From Pseudomonas migulae (GTDB taxonomy: Bacteria > Pseudomonadota > Gammaproteobacteria > Pseudomonadales > Pseudomonadaceae), in NCBI RefSeq assembly GCF_024169315.1, contig NZ_JALJWR010000001.1, positions 2,563,501 to 2,627,500 of the forward strand: DNA of 64,000 nt, written 5' to 3'. The notes under the pieces were generated by a model that saw only the letters and a program-made list of their open reading frames with translations, searched no databases and was not told where the DNA came from. Every line of letters starts with the position of its first letter. Position 1 is the first letter of the stretch. This document shows positions 16,290-26,639 of the stretch, in pieces. The translations under genes were made by a program, and so were the position numbers.

Positions 16290-16466
16290 ATGAACATCAA
16301 AACAAGAAGATACCTCGCGATTTTCATCACCTGCGCGGCCACGCTGGCGCTGTATGGCACGGCGGCCTGGCGCGTCGAGCAGTTGCGGCAACTGCCCCGT
16401 GAATACGCGAGCTGTAACTTCGAGCGTTGCATCCCCCACAACGCGACCCTCAACGCCCTTCGCTAA
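16290..16466 (+). CDS. Small single-pass membrane protein, unknown function
   Basis: A 58-residue protein with a positively charged start (MNIKTRRY), one hydrophobic helix (LAIFITCAATLALYGTAA) and a short tail containing two cysteines (ASCNFERCIPHN). AGAGG lies 8 bases before ATG 16290, so this start is preferred over the in-frame codon at 16245. It is most likely an inner-membrane protein with a periplasmic tail, or a secreted peptide; the paired cysteines could form a disulfide. It converges on pobR. I do not recognise a family. Confidence 0.6.
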   Translation: MNIKTRRYLAIFITCAATLALYGTAAWRVEQLRQLPREYASCNFERCIPHNATLNALR

Positions 16467-16475
16467 CGAAAGGGA

Positions 16476-17372
16476 TCAGGCCTCGTTGTCCTGATCGGCC
16501 TTCAAGCGGTCGCGAAAGGCCTTGGGCGAAATCCCCACCCGGCGCCGGAACAGGCGCGTGAAGTTGGTCGGATCGGAAAACCCCAACACGTCGGACATTT
16601 CGTAAATGGTCATGCTGGTGTAGGTCAGCAAACGCTTGGCCTCCAGCAATTGCCGCTCGTGCATGATCTGCAGCGCCGGTTGCCCCGCCAGTTCACGGCA
16701 AGTGCCGTTGAGGTGCGACACGGAAATCCCCAGCCGATGCGCCAGGTCCTCGACCTTGACGTGTTGGCGATACGTCTCTTCCACCAGCTGGATAAACCCG
16801 TTGAGGTACTCCCGCGCCCGCTGCGGGCGCTGACTGGCGGAGCGACGCTGAAGCGCCTGACGGCTGACCCACACCATGATCACGCTGACCAGCGAATGCA
16901 TGAGCATTTCCCGGGCCGGTTGATGGCCGGTGTATTCGTTTTGCAACGCAGAAAACAAACTGTTGAGGTACTCACCGTCATTGCCCGCCGGATAACTTTC
17001 GGCCTGGGCCAGGGCATTCACCGCGTTGCCCAGTTGTGCCTGAAGATGGGCGACCAGCGGCGCGGCCAGCGTCACGACGAATCCTTCGACGTCCTCGGAA
17101 AAACGATAACCGTGCACCGATAACGGCGGCAGAACCAGCATGGCCGGCTCGTTCAGCTGCGTGCGTTTGCCTTCGATTTCAAGCTCTGCCTGACCTTTGA
17201 ACACGAAGAGCAACTGGCACAAATCGGCGTGGCGATGGGGTTTGATTTCCCACTGATGTTCGCGGCTGCGTTTGGAGATGGTTTCGCAGTGCAACAAGTC
17301 CGGGGTCGGCCAGTCCAGGCTTTCACCGTAGAGCTTGAACACCGGTATCGAAGGCAGGTCAGGCTTGTTCAT
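16476..17372 (-). CDS. pobR: AraC-family regulator of 4-hydroxybenzoate catabolism (PobR/PobC type)
   Basis: A 298-residue regulator with an N-terminal cupin-like sensor (HRHADLCQLLFVFKGQAELE) and a C-terminal AraC double helix-turn-helix (VEDLAHRLGISVSHLNGTCR; YEMSDVLGFSDPTNFTRLFR). It is divergent from pobA, 179 bases away, and in Pseudomonas the AraC-type regulator in this place activates pobA in response to 4-hydroxybenzoate. ATG 17372 (MNKPDLPS) is chosen over an upstream extension to 17513, which would run into the promoter region. Confidence 0.85.
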   Translation of the reverse strand: MNKPDLPSIPVFKLYGESLDWPTPDLLHCETISKRSREHQWEIKPHRHADLCQLLFVFKGQAELEIEGKRTQLNEPAMLVLPPLSVHGYRFSEDVEGFVVTLAAPLVAHLQAQLGNAVNALAQAESYPAGNDGEYLNSLFSALQNEYTGHQPAREMLMHSLVSVIMVWVSRQALQRRSASQRPQRAREYLNGFIQLVEETYRQHVKVEDLAHRLGISVSHLNGTCRELAGQPALQIMHERQLLEAKRLLTYTSMTIYEMSDVLGFSDPTNFTRLFRRRVGISPKAFRDRLKADQDNEA

Positions 17373-17374
17373 AA

Positions 17375-18745
<1,371 letters not shown>

Positions 18746-18824
18746 CCTCCTATCGACTTACACTGGCGAGCATCCCCGCTCGCCCTTGCCTCTTGCGGGA
18801 CCCTCACTGCCCGCAGGTTCTCCC

Positions 18825-20342
18825 GTGACCAATCTCAACCAGCCTGACACGCCCAAACCGGCCATTCGCAGCGTGCTGATCGCCCTGATGCTGGCGATCT
18901 TTCTCGGCGCGCTGGACCAGACCATTGTCGCCGTATCGATGCCGGCCATTTCCGCGCAGTTCAAGGATGTCAGCCTGCTGGCCTGGGTGATTTCCGGCTA
19001 CATGGTGGCGATGACCGTGGCGGTGCCGATCTACGGCAAACTGGGCGACCTGTACGGTCGGCGCAAGTTGATGCTGTTCGGCATGGGGCTGTTCACGCTG
19101 GCTTCGCTCTTCTGCGGCATGGCGCAAAGCATGGAGCAGCTGGTGCTGGCGAGGATTGTTCAGGGGATTGGCGCCGGCGGGATGATTTCGGTCAGCCAGG
19201 CAATCATCGGCGACATCGTGCCGCCTCGCGAACGGGGGCGCTACCAAGGTTATTTCAGCAGCATGTACGCGGTGGCCAGCGTGGCCGGCCCGGTGCTCGG
19301 TGGTTACATGACCGAATACCTGTCGTGGCGCTGGGTGTTTCTGATCAACCTGCCACTGGGTCTGGGCGCGTGGCTGGTGGCCAATCGCACGCTGGTGGGA
19401 CTGCCCGTGCCACAGCGCAAGCCGATCATCGATTACCTTGGCACGCTGTTGATGATCATCGGTTTGACGGCCTTGTTACTCGGTATCACCGAGGTCGGCC
19501 AGGGCCATTCGTGGCGCAGCGCTGAAGTGCTGGGTTTGTTGGGTTGCGCGGTGGTTGTCCTGGCGTTGTTCGTCCGGCATGAGCGCCGTGCGCGGGAGCC
19601 GTTGCTGCCCATGCACCTGTTTGCCAACCGCAATGCGATCCTGTGTTGGTGCACGATTTTCTTTACCAGTTTCCAGGCGATCTCGCTGATCGTGCTGATG
19701 CCGTTGCGCTTCCAGAGCGTGACGGGCGCCGGGGCTGACAGTGCCGCGCTGCACCTGTTGCCACTGGCCATGGGTTTGCCGATAGGCGCGTATTTCGCCG
19801 GGCGCCGGACTTCGGTGACCGGGCGCTACAAACCGATGATCCTGACGGGCGCGATCCTCATGCCCATCTCGATCATCGGCATGGCGTTCAGTCCGCCCCA
19901 GGCGGTGGTGCTCAGCAGCCTGTTCATGGTGCTCAGCGGTATCGCCTCCGGCATGCAATTCCCGACGTCGTTGGTCGGGACACAGAATTCAGTGGAACAA
20001 CGGGACATTGGCGTCGCGACCAGCACCACCAACCTGTTCCGCTCCCTCGGCGGGGCGGTGGGTGTGGCGCTGATGTCGGCGCTGTTGCTCGCGTTGCTGC
20101 AAGACTCGAGTTTCGCCCACATGGCCGGTTCGACGCTGATTGCCGAGGGCAGCTCGGGGAATGTCTTGCTGGACGGCCTGAACGCCGCCGCGGGGGATGC
20201 GCAGAACGCCTTGCGCGCAGAGCTGCTGCTGACTTTCCGGCATTTGTTGATGGTCAGTGCGGCGGTGTCGCTGCTGGGGTTGGCGGCGGCGATTGCCATG
20301 CCGAACCGGGTGTTGCGGGGGCGGGAGGACAAGGTTCGGTAG
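18825..20342 (+). CDS. MFS drug exporter, DHA2 (EmrB/QacA) family
   Basis: A 505-residue transporter with about 14 predicted helices. Markers are the helix-1 motif FLGALDQTIVAVSMPAIS, the loop 2-3 motif GKLGDLYGRRKLMLFG, the antiporter motif C-like region SVAGPVLGGYMTEYLSWRWV, and a second-half multidrug-like fold. I place the start at GTG 18825; an open frame extends upstream through the end of pobA but lacks family residues. It is probably a proton-driven exporter in the inner membrane. Its 79-base distance from pobA allows cotranscription and a role in aromatic efflux, but that is only suggestive. Confidence 0.88.
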   Translation: MTNLNQPDTPKPAIRSVLIALMLAIFLGALDQTIVAVSMPAISAQFKDVSLLAWVISGYMVAMTVAVPIYGKLGDLYGRRKLMLFGMGLFTLASLFCGMAQSMEQLVLARIVQGIGAGGMISVSQAIIGDIVPPRERGRYQGYFSSMYAVASVAGPVLGGYMTEYLSWRWVFLINLPLGLGAWLVANRTLVGLPVPQRKPIIDYLGTLLMIIGLTALLLGITEVGQGHSWRSAEVLGLLGCAVVVLALFVRHERRAREPLLPMHLFANRNAILCWCTIFFTSFQAISLIVLMPLRFQSVTGAGADSAALHLLPLAMGLPIGAYFAGRRTSVTGRYKPMILTGAILMPISIIGMAFSPPQAVVLSSLFMVLSGIASGMQFPTSLVGTQNSVEQRDIGVATSTTNLFRSLGGAVGVALMSALLLALLQDSSFAHMAGSTLIAEGSSGNVLLDGLNAAAGDAQNALRAELLLTFRHLLMVSAAVSLLGLAAAIAMPNRVLRGREDKVR

Positions 20343-20357
20343 TTGAACCGAGTCGCC

Positions 20358-20448
20358 TGCCTTCGCGAGCAAGCCCGCTCCCACATTCGATCGAGTTCGC
20401 TCAGAGGAATACGATCAAATGTGGGAGCGGGCTTGCTCGCGAAGGCGT
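20358..20448. repeat. REP doublet (inverted pair)
   Basis: Inverted REP copies at about 20358-20386 and 20420-20448 fill the gap between the convergent MFS and Cache-domain genes. Confidence 0.9.
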
Positions 20449-20466
20449 ACTTTCAGCCACCACGAT

Positions 20467-21315
20467 TCAAGGGCTGTAATACCCGACCGCCACCAGAAAA
20501 TGGCCGACCTTCTTCAGGTACGCATGCTTGTCCTCGACCTTGCCGGTCACCGGGTTTTTCCACCGATATTCATATTCGCCATAATCCTGTTTGGCCATCA
20601 ACCCCAGGATCGGCTCGCCCACCGGCTTGCCTTCAGGGTCCTTGATCTTGCCGAAATCGGTATTGATCAGCCGCAGGTTGGTGCCATGGGCGACGTAGCG
20701 CTGGGTGTCCAGGTCAACGACGAACACATACAGGTCATCCTGCAAATAGCCGCCCTTGAGTGAGTTGATGGCGGTGAGCGTGCCCTTCTCATCCTTGGCC
20801 AGGTCGGTTGCCGCCTTGTTCAGCAGCGCCATCGCCTGTTCCGCCGACGCCCGTGGCAGGTAGTACCCCACTGCCAGAATCCGCTGACCGATCCGCTGGT
20901 AGAACACGTGCTTGCGTTCGACCTTACCGTCTGACCAGTTCTGCCAGCGATATTCCGCCTGCTGGATGCCATTGCCTTCCGGCACTTTCAACGCGTCCTT
21001 GAAAGCTTTCTGCAAATCCGGCCCGAGCACGTCAGACACATCACGCCCGATCAACGCCGAAGACGGCCCGCCACTGGCGAGCATCACGCCCTTGGTATCG
21101 ACGACGAACACATAGCGGTCCTTGTCGACAAACTCGCCCTGACGGCTGAAAGCCGCGAACGCCTTGTCACCGTTGTCGTGATAGTAGGCCAGGGCTTTTT
21201 CCAGCAAGGCGATGGCAGCCTGGCTGTCGTCCTTCTCGGTTCCGGCAGCCTGAACCGGCCCCATACACAGCAACAACATTGCGCCCAGCAAGGCCAATCG
21301 GTGCAAAAACCCCAT
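20467..21315 (-). CDS. Periplasmic double-Cache domain protein
   Basis: A 282-residue exported protein with a signal peptide (LALLGAMLLLCMGPVQAAG). It consists of two related Cache-type sensory folds: about residues 30-150 (KDRYVFVVDTKGVMLASGG ... ILAVGYYLPR) and 155-282 (DDLYVFVVDLDTQRYVAHG ... FLVAVGYYSP). The duplicated YVFVVD and AVGYY motifs show an internal duplication. No transmitter domain follows, so it is a free periplasmic ligand-binding protein rather than a receptor. Such proteins may feed a separate signalling partner, which is not evident here. Confidence 0.8.
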   Translation of the reverse strand: MGFLHRLALLGAMLLLCMGPVQAAGTEKDDSQAAIALLEKALAYYHDNGDKAFAAFSRQGEFVDKDRYVFVVDTKGVMLASGGPSSALIGRDVSDVLGPDLQKAFKDALKVPEGNGIQQAEYRWQNWSDGKVERKHVFYQRIGQRILAVGYYLPRASAEQAMALLNKAATDLAKDEKGTLTAINSLKGGYLQDDLYVFVVDLDTQRYVAHGTNLRLINTDFGKIKDPEGKPVGEPILGLMAKQDYGEYEYRWKNPVTGKVEDKHAYLKKVGHFLVAVGYYSP

Positions 21316-21428
21316 TGCGCATCCCTCGTTCTTGTCGATGTTTCAAGAGCGTAGACGGCTTGGGGATATGTACGAATATTCAGCGGACCGCAGCTCACTG
21401 TGGTGAGGGTGGTGTCGTGGAGTGCTCT

Positions 21429-21578
21429 TGTGGCGAGGGGGCTTGTCGGACCGCCGCACCGCCCCGGTCGACTGCGCAGCAGTCGCAAAATCGAGCACTG
21501 CGGATTATCTGCAGGAACGCTGTGAACGGTTTTGGGGCGGCTTCGCCACCCAACGGGGGCAAGCCCCCTCGCCACAGG
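21429..21578. repeat. Palindromic repeat of the second family (GTGGCGAGGGG type), copy 2
   Basis: TGTGGCGAGGGGGCTTGTC opens the element, an inner GACTGCGCAGCAGTCG follows, and it closes with GGCGGCTTCGCCACC and GGCAAGCCCCCTCGCCACAG. The layout matches the copies near 14.0 and 50.1 kb, with a different middle of the stem. Confidence 0.85.
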
Positions 21579-21596
21579 TGTTCGCTTGCCGGACGC

Positions 21597-22472
21597 TTAC
21601 GGTCGGTTGCGCAACTGCTGCTGCAAATTCTGGATCTGCGCCTGCAGGGTGTTGATGTTGCGGGTGACCGAAGCACGGAAAGCGTCGAACTCGGCGGTGT
21701 TGGACGAGGCAGGTCCGGCGGCCGGGCGGTTGTCCTGCTCGCTCTTGAGCACGATCATGTCCTGTTCCAGACGCTCGATCGCGGCGCTTGGGTTGCCTTG
21801 CCGCTTCAACGCCGTAATGTCGGCGCCGAGGCTTTTGAGCTGTGCGTCGAACTTGTCAGTGTCCGTCGGGGCGCTTTTCAGCGCGGCCAGTTCGCCGCTC
21901 AAGGCTTTGACCTGGGCCTGCAATTGGGTGTTCGCGGTCTGGTGCTCGGTGTTCTGGGCGGTGGCTTGCGCCAGGCGCTTGTCCAGATCGGTGGTTTGCG
22001 CGGTCATTTGCGCCAGGCGCTTGTCCAGGTCCGACGTCTGGCCGACAACGCCTTGCTGCTGTTTGCTCTGATCCTGGAGTTTGCTTTCCAGTTGCTTGAT
22101 CTGCAGTTTCAGCGCTTCGCTGTCGCTGGTGACGTTGGTCTGGCTGGCGACGACCTTGCCGGAAATGTCCTGCAAGCGCCCCGCCGCATCCTCACTGATG
22201 CGCGCGAAACTTTCCTGGGTGGCCACCAGTTGCTGTTCCATCAGCGAAATCTGCTGAAAGCTCCACCAGGCAAGGCCGGCGAAGGCAAAAAACAAGGCGC
22301 CGACCAGAGCCCACAACGGGCCGGTGCTGGCAGCCTTGACCTTGACCACCGGCGGAGTCCGCGAATGTACCGTGGTGCGCGCAGTGGTCGGAAAATCATC
22401 GTCGTCGAGGATGTCGGCACGCAGGCTGGGGACATCGTCGAAGTCGTCGTTGGCATCGTTACGCATGGACAT
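21597..22472 (-). CDS. Membrane-anchored coiled-coil protein, unknown function
   Basis: A 291-residue protein with an acidic cytoplasmic start (NDANDDFDDVPSLRADILDD), one transmembrane helix (WALVGALFFAFAGLAWWSF, about residues 54-72) and a long periplasmic coiled coil (about 75-290) rich in Gln, Ala and Leu. Two near-identical short repeats (DLDKRLAQMTAQT and DLDKRLAQATAQN) are visible. The shape suggests a scaffold or envelope spacer. It has no catalytic motif. AAAGG lies 8 bases before ATG 22472. Homologues are commonly left as hypothetical or ATPase-like proteins in Pseudomonas. Confidence 0.7.
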   Translation of the reverse strand: MSMRNDANDDFDDVPSLRADILDDDDFPTTARTTVHSRTPPVVKVKAASTGPLWALVGALFFAFAGLAWWSFQQISLMEQQLVATQESFARISEDAAGRLQDISGKVVASQTNVTSDSEALKLQIKQLESKLQDQSKQQQGVVGQTSDLDKRLAQMTAQTTDLDKRLAQATAQNTEHQTANTQLQAQVKALSGELAALKSAPTDTDKFDAQLKSLGADITALKRQGNPSAAIERLEQDMIVLKSEQDNRPAAGPASSNTAEFDAFRASVTRNINTLQAQIQNLQQQLRNRP

Positions 22473-22588
22473 TGAGTCAACCTTTGTGGAACGCGGTGAT
22501 GGCTTGATGCGGCGAAGTATAAACCCGTCAGCCGCATCGATTGACCCTTGATTCCCGGACTCGGTTCAGTATCGGGGCTGTCTGTGTG

Positions 22589-23581
22589 TCAGCGAATGTC
22601 CTGAGCCTTCCACCAGCCGCAGAATTCGTCGAGGGCGGTCCAGAGGCTGACTTTCGGATCGTAGTCCAGATAATGCCGGGCGCGGCTGATGTCCAGGGTG
22701 AAATTTTTGTTCATCACCTGCATGCCCAGCCGCGACAGGGTTGGCTCGGGACGACCGGGCCACAGCTTGCACACGCCCTCGTTGAGCGCCGCCACGGTGT
22801 AGGCCAGGCCGTAGGAACGGTAGCGGGTCACCTGTGGGACATCCATTTTGCGCATGACGTAATTGACCACGTCCCACAACGGAATCGGCGTTCCGTTGCT
22901 GATGTTGTAGGCCTTGCCCAACGCCGATCCGCTGGCCAGCAAACTGCTGAGCAACGCTTCGTTGAGATTTTGCACGCTGGTGAAATCGACTTTGTTCAAA
23001 CCGTTGCCGACGATGGCCAGCCGCCCCTTGCGTTGCATCTTGAGCAACCGCGGGAAGATGCTCATGTCGCCAGCACCGGTCACGAAGCGCGGGCGCAGGG
23101 CCAGGGTTTCGAGGCCGAATTCCTGGGCACCGAAGACCTTTTGCTCGGCCAGGTATTTGGTCGCGGCGTAAGGATGCTTGAAGCGCTTGGGGACCTGTTC
23201 TTCGGTCAACCCGAGGTGATCGCGACCATCGAAATAGATCGACGGCGAAGACAAGTGCACCAACCGCCGGACACGCTGTTTCAGGCAGGCTTCGACGATG
23301 TTTTCGGTGACCTGCACGTTGCCCTGGTGAAAGTCCTGATAACGTCCCCACACGCCGACAGCCCCGGCGCAATGCACCACGGCTTCGACGTCGGAACACA
23401 GGTCGCGTGCCAGTTGCGGGTCGCTCAAATCGCCCTGAATGAACTCGGCGCCTCGGCGCACCAGATGTTCGACGCTTTCGGCCCGGCGACCGTTGACCCG
23501 CACGTCCAGGCCCTGCTCCAGGGCGAAACGCGCAAAGCGTCCGCCGATGAAGCCGCTTGCGCCGGTGACCAGAATCTTCAT
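22589..23581 (-). CDS. NAD-dependent epimerase/dehydratase (extended SDR, 3-beta-HSD-like)
   Basis: A 330-residue extended short-chain dehydrogenase. The N-terminal Rossmann motif is ILVTGASGFIGGRFARFA, the active-site Ser is in LVHLSSPSIYF, and the catalytic YxxxK is YAATK. The middle region (LRPRFVTGAGD) resembles the 3-beta-hydroxysteroid dehydrogenase/OleD branch. The reaction would be oxidation or reduction of a hydroxy or keto group with NAD(P). It is a monocistronic-looking leftward gene; the substrate cannot be deduced. Confidence 0.82.
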   Translation of the reverse strand: MKILVTGASGFIGGRFARFALEQGLDVRVNGRRAESVEHLVRRGAEFIQGDLSDPQLARDLCSDVEAVVHCAGAVGVWGRYQDFHQGNVQVTENIVEACLKQRVRRLVHLSSPSIYFDGRDHLGLTEEQVPKRFKHPYAATKYLAEQKVFGAQEFGLETLALRPRFVTGAGDMSIFPRLLKMQRKGRLAIVGNGLNKVDFTSVQNLNEALLSSLLASGSALGKAYNISNGTPIPLWDVVNYVMRKMDVPQVTRYRSYGLAYTVAALNEGVCKLWPGRPEPTLSRLGMQVMNKNFTLDISRARHYLDYDPKVSLWTALDEFCGWWKAQDIR

Positions 23582-23635
23582 GTAGTGCTCCGAATATTTC
23601 GTTTTGCGTAGTGCGTGAGGTCTTGACGCTGCCGG

Positions 23636-24529
23636 TCAGTCCAACGGCACCAGCCATTGCTTCGACGAACGCACCAGTTGATCGGTCAGCAACCCCAGCA
23701 ACTGACCGCCATTGCGCCAATGATGCCAGTACAGCGGCACATCGATGGGCTTATCTGGCAAAAGCTCGCGCAAAACGCCGCGTTCCAGCTGGTCGCGCAC
23801 CTGCAATTCAGGCACCAGCCCCCAGCCCAGACCGGCTTCGGTCAGGCGAATGAAACCTTCGGAAGACGGGCACAGATGGTGTTCGAAACCGCCGTCTACG
23901 CCGAGGGACGCGAGGTAGCGATGCTGTAGGAAATCGTCCGGACCGAAGACCAGCGCCGGGGTTTTCGCCAGCAGGTCAGCACGCACGCCTTCAGGAAAAT
24001 GCCGCGTGATGAATGCCGGACTGGCCAGCGCTCGATAACGCATGGCGCCCAGTAACACGCTGCGTGCGCCAGCGACCGGACGCTCGCTGGCGCAAATGCA
24101 CGCAGCCACTTCGCCAGCGCGCATGCGTTTTAGGCCGACCGTTTGGTCTTCAACGACCAGATCCAGTAGCAGGTGTTGCTCGGCGCAGAAATCACTGACG
24201 GCTGCGGCCCACCACGTGGCGAGGCTGTCGGCGTTCAGGGCAATGCGCAGACGTTCCGGCAGGCCTTCTTCATCCAGCGCCGGCACCAGCGTTTGCAGAT
24301 CCCGCTCGAGCAAGCGCACCTGCTGCACATGGTTGAGCAAACGCCGGCCGATTTCAGTCGGCGCTGGCGGCGTCATCCGCACCAGCACCGGTTGGCCGAC
24401 CCGCGCTTCCAGCAGTTTGATGCGCTGGGAGATCGCCGATTGCGACAAGCCAAGCACCTGGGCGGCGCGTTCAAAACCGGCCTGCTCGATCACGGCGGCC
24501 AACGCGGAAAGCAATTTATAGTCAAACAT
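23636..24529 (-). CDS. argP: LysR-family regulator ArgP
   Basis: A 297-residue LysR regulator matching ArgP (IciA). The helix-turn-helix is AAQVLGLSQSAISQRIKLLE, and the effector domain contains FIRLTEAGLGWGLVPELQV, typical of the family. In enterobacteria ArgP binds arginine or lysine and switches on the exporter gene argO. Here argO-like and an ACT-domain gene are divergent from it, as expected for that circuit. ATG 24529 has AGGA 7 bases upstream; a longer open frame to 24955 overlaps the ACT gene and is rejected. Confidence 0.88.
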   Translation of the reverse strand: MFDYKLLSALAAVIEQAGFERAAQVLGLSQSAISQRIKLLEARVGQPVLVRMTPPAPTEIGRRLLNHVQQVRLLERDLQTLVPALDEEGLPERLRIALNADSLATWWAAAVSDFCAEQHLLLDLVVEDQTVGLKRMRAGEVAACICASERPVAGARSVLLGAMRYRALASPAFITRHFPEGVRADLLAKTPALVFGPDDFLQHRYLASLGVDGGFEHHLCPSSEGFIRLTEAGLGWGLVPELQVRDQLERGVLRELLPDKPIDVPLYWHHWRNGGQLLGLLTDQLVRSSKQWLVPLD

Positions 24530-24625
24530 CAGTTTTCCTAATGAGCGATCAGCATGATTGGTTTTTCTTATACAGGTTAGCAGCGGAGAATGCCCGACAA
24601 GCACTCTTGAACAAGGATCACCGAC

Positions 24626-25027
24626 ATGGCTGGCGAAACTGAATTGGCAACCCTTTTGCGCAGCATGAGCCCGCATCTCAACGCTGGCGAGTATGTGTTC
24701 TGCACGTTGCGCGACGGCCAATTGCCGGCGGGTCTTGAGATCGTCGGCAGTTTTCGCGAGCAGGAAGGCCTGACGGTAATTCTGGAACGTTCCCACGCCG
24801 AGAAGGCCGGTTTCAGCTTCGACTACGTTGCCGCCTGGATCACCCTGAACGTGCACTCCGCGCTGGAAGCCGTCGGCCTGACTGCCGCATTCGCTACGGC
24901 ATTGGGCCAGGCCGGCATCAGCTGCAACGTGATCGCCGGCTACTACCACGACCATCTATTCGTCGGCCAGGCCGATGCCGAACGCGCCCTGCACGTACTG
25001 CGGGATCTGGCAGCGAACGCGGAGTAA
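24626..25027 (+). CDS. ACT-domain protein, probable amino-acid sensor
   Basis: A 133-residue protein built of two ACT-like halves (ACT_3 at about residues 1-68 and ACT_7 at about 70-130). Markers are LNAGEYVFCTLRDGQLP and ALGQAGISCNVIAGYYHDHL. ACT domains bind amino acids and regulate partner proteins. The gene is 6 bases upstream of the LysE/ArgO-type exporter and divergent from argP, which places it in basic amino-acid homeostasis. Its partner is not known. AAGGATC precedes ATG 24626 at good spacing. Confidence 0.82.
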   Translation: MAGETELATLLRSMSPHLNAGEYVFCTLRDGQLPAGLEIVGSFREQEGLTVILERSHAEKAGFSFDYVAAWITLNVHSALEAVGLTAAFATALGQAGISCNVIAGYYHDHLFVGQADAERALHVLRDLAANAE

Positions 25028-25033
25028 AAACCT

Positions 25034-25636
25034 ATGTGGCAAAGCTATATCAACGGCCTGTTGGTGGCCGCGGGGCTGATCATGGCGATCGGCACCCAGA
25101 ATGCGTTTGTGCTGGCCCAGAGCCTGCGGCGTGAACATCACCTGCCGGTGGCGGCGCTCTGCGTAACCTGCGATGCGTTGCTGGTGGCTGCCGGCGTATT
25201 TGGACTGGCCACCGTGCTCGCGCAAAACCCGACACTACTGGCCATCGCCCGCTGGGGTGGTGCAGCGTTTTTGCTTTGGTACGGCAGCCTGGCACTGCGT
25301 CGGGCCTGTTCGAAGCAAAGCCTGCAACAAGGTGAAAACCAGACAGTACGGTCATTGCGCGCAGTGTTGCTCAGCGCCCTGGCGGTGACCTTGCTCAACC
25401 CGCACGTTTATCTGGATACGGTGTTGCTGATCGGCTCCCTCGGCGCGCAACAAACCGAGCCTGGTGCTTATGTCGTGGGCGCGGCCAGTGCGTCTTTGCT
25501 GTGGTTCTTCACGCTGGCGCTGGGCGCGGCATGGCTGGCGCCGTGGCTGGCTCGGCCAAGTACCTGGCGGATTCTGGATCTGTTGGTGGCAATCATGATG
25601 TTTACCGTCGCCTTTCAATTAATCGTCGCTTCCTGA
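25034..25636 (+). CDS. argO: LysE/ArgO-family amino-acid exporter
   Basis: A 200-residue inner-membrane protein with about six helices. Hallmarks of LysE/ArgO are [16 protein letters not shown] near the N-terminus and the central [19 protein letters not shown]. It would export arginine or lysine using the membrane potential. It follows the ACT gene by 6 bases and lies across from argP, the known activator of argO in other bacteria. It sits upstream of sodB, as the corresponding gene does in P. aeruginosa. Confidence 0.88.
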   Translation: MWQSYINGLLVAAGLIMAIGTQNAFVLAQSLRREHHLPVAALCVTCDALLVAAGVFGLATVLAQNPTLLAIARWGGAAFLLWYGSLALRRACSKQSLQQGENQTVRSLRAVLLSALAVTLLNPHVYLDTVLLIGSLGAQQTEPGAYVVGAASASLLWFFTLALGAAWLAPWLARPSTWRILDLLVAIMMFTVAFQLIVAS

Positions 25637-25681
25637 TTATTCCAAAAGGCTCTGGAACCTCTATCCCACACAGTTGTTGCG

Positions 25682-25710
25682 TGGTTATGCCGCACCCCCG
25701 GTGCTATGAT
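25682..25710 (+). promoter_or_regulatory. Candidate sigma-70 promoter of sodB
   Basis: A TGGTTA -35-like hexamer and TATGAT -10 hexamer are separated by 17 bases; the -10 is of the extended type (TGCTATGAT). It lies about 100 bases before the sodB start. The -35 match is weak. Confidence 0.4.
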
Positions 25711-25812
25711 CCGGTTCGATGCGCCGCAAAGAGTACAAACTCCCCGGCGCTTGTCTGGCCGCCCGTGATCGGCCTTGCGACCACCGCAACTGACCTGATT
25801 AGGAGAATCATC

Positions 25813-26409
25813 ATGGCTTTCGAATTGCCGCCGCTGCCTTACGCACACGATGCCCTGCAGCCGCACATTTCCAAGGAAACCCTGGAATACCACCACGACA
25901 AGCACCACAACACCTACGTCGTGAACCTGAACAACCTGGTGCCAGGCACCGAGTTCGAAGGCAAGACCCTGGAAGAAATCGTCAAGTCTTCCTCGGGTGG
26001 CATCTTCAACAACGCCGCTCAGGTCTGGAACCACACTTTCTACTGGAACTGCCTGGCGCCAAACGCTGGCGGTCAACCAACCGGCAAACTGGCTGAAGCG
26101 ATCAACGCAGCCTTCGGTTCGTTCGACAAGTTCAAAGAAGAATTCAGCAAAACCTCCATCGGCACCTTCGGTTCCGGCTGGGGCTGGCTGGTGAAAAAGG
26201 CTGACGGTTCCCTGGCCCTGGCCAGCACCATCGGCGCCGGCAACCCGCTGACCAGCGGCGACACACCGCTGCTGACCTGCGACGTCTGGGAACACGCTTA
26301 CTACATCGACTACCGCAACCTGCGTCCGAAGTACGTCGAAGCGTTCTGGAACCTGGTCAACTGGAAATTCGTGGCTGAGCAGTTCGAAGGCAAAACCTTC
26401 ACCGCTTAA
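25813..26409 (+). CDS. sodB: Superoxide dismutase, iron type
   Basis: A 198-residue cytosolic Fe superoxide dismutase. Metal ligands are visible in [16 protein letters not shown] (first His), NHTFYWNC (second His) and [13 protein letters not shown] (Asp and His). Gln in [12 protein letters not shown] context and the length fit the Fe enzyme family. AGGAG lies just upstream of ATG 25813. A strong terminator follows. The gene order argO-sodB-bifA is the same as in P. aeruginosa. Confidence 0.97.
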   Translation: MAFELPPLPYAHDALQPHISKETLEYHHDKHHNTYVVNLNNLVPGTEFEGKTLEEIVKSSSGGIFNNAAQVWNHTFYWNCLAPNAGGQPTGKLAEAINAAFGSFDKFKEEFSKTSIGTFGSGWGWLVKKADGSLALASTIGAGNPLTSGDTPLLTCDVWEHAYYIDYRNLRPKYVEAFWNLVNWKFVAEQFEGKTFTA

Positions 26410-26423
26410 GATCGATGCCAGAT

Positions 26424-26453
26424 AAAAAACCCGGCTTTGGCCGGGTTTTTTTT
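26424..26453 (+). terminator. Rho-independent terminator of sodB
   Basis: AAACCCGGC and GGCCGGGTTT pair around a TTT loop and are followed by a run of eight T residues, 15 bases after the sodB stop codon. Confidence 0.93.
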
Positions 26454-26503
26454 GCCCTCAAAAATCTCTGCAAAATCAGCATACAACCGCAAGAGTTTTG
26501 CCG

Positions 26504-26613
26504 GTTATCAGGTCGTCATCGCTGGCAAGCCAGCTCCCACAGGGATTGTGGTAAATCCGTGAAATCAGGTTGGCTCTAAGGCCGCCTTCGCGAGCAAGCT
26601 CTGCTCCTACAGA
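26504..26613. repeat. Two degenerate single REP copies
   Basis: A diverged REP (GCTGGCAAGCCAGCTCCCAC, near 26517-26541) and a second variant (CGCGAGCAAGCTCTGCTCCT, near 26588-26612) lie in the same orientation, unlike the usual inverted doublets. No gene is seen in this stretch. Confidence 0.7.
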
Positions 26614-26639
26614 AAAACAAAGCAGATCGGCGTCCCCCC

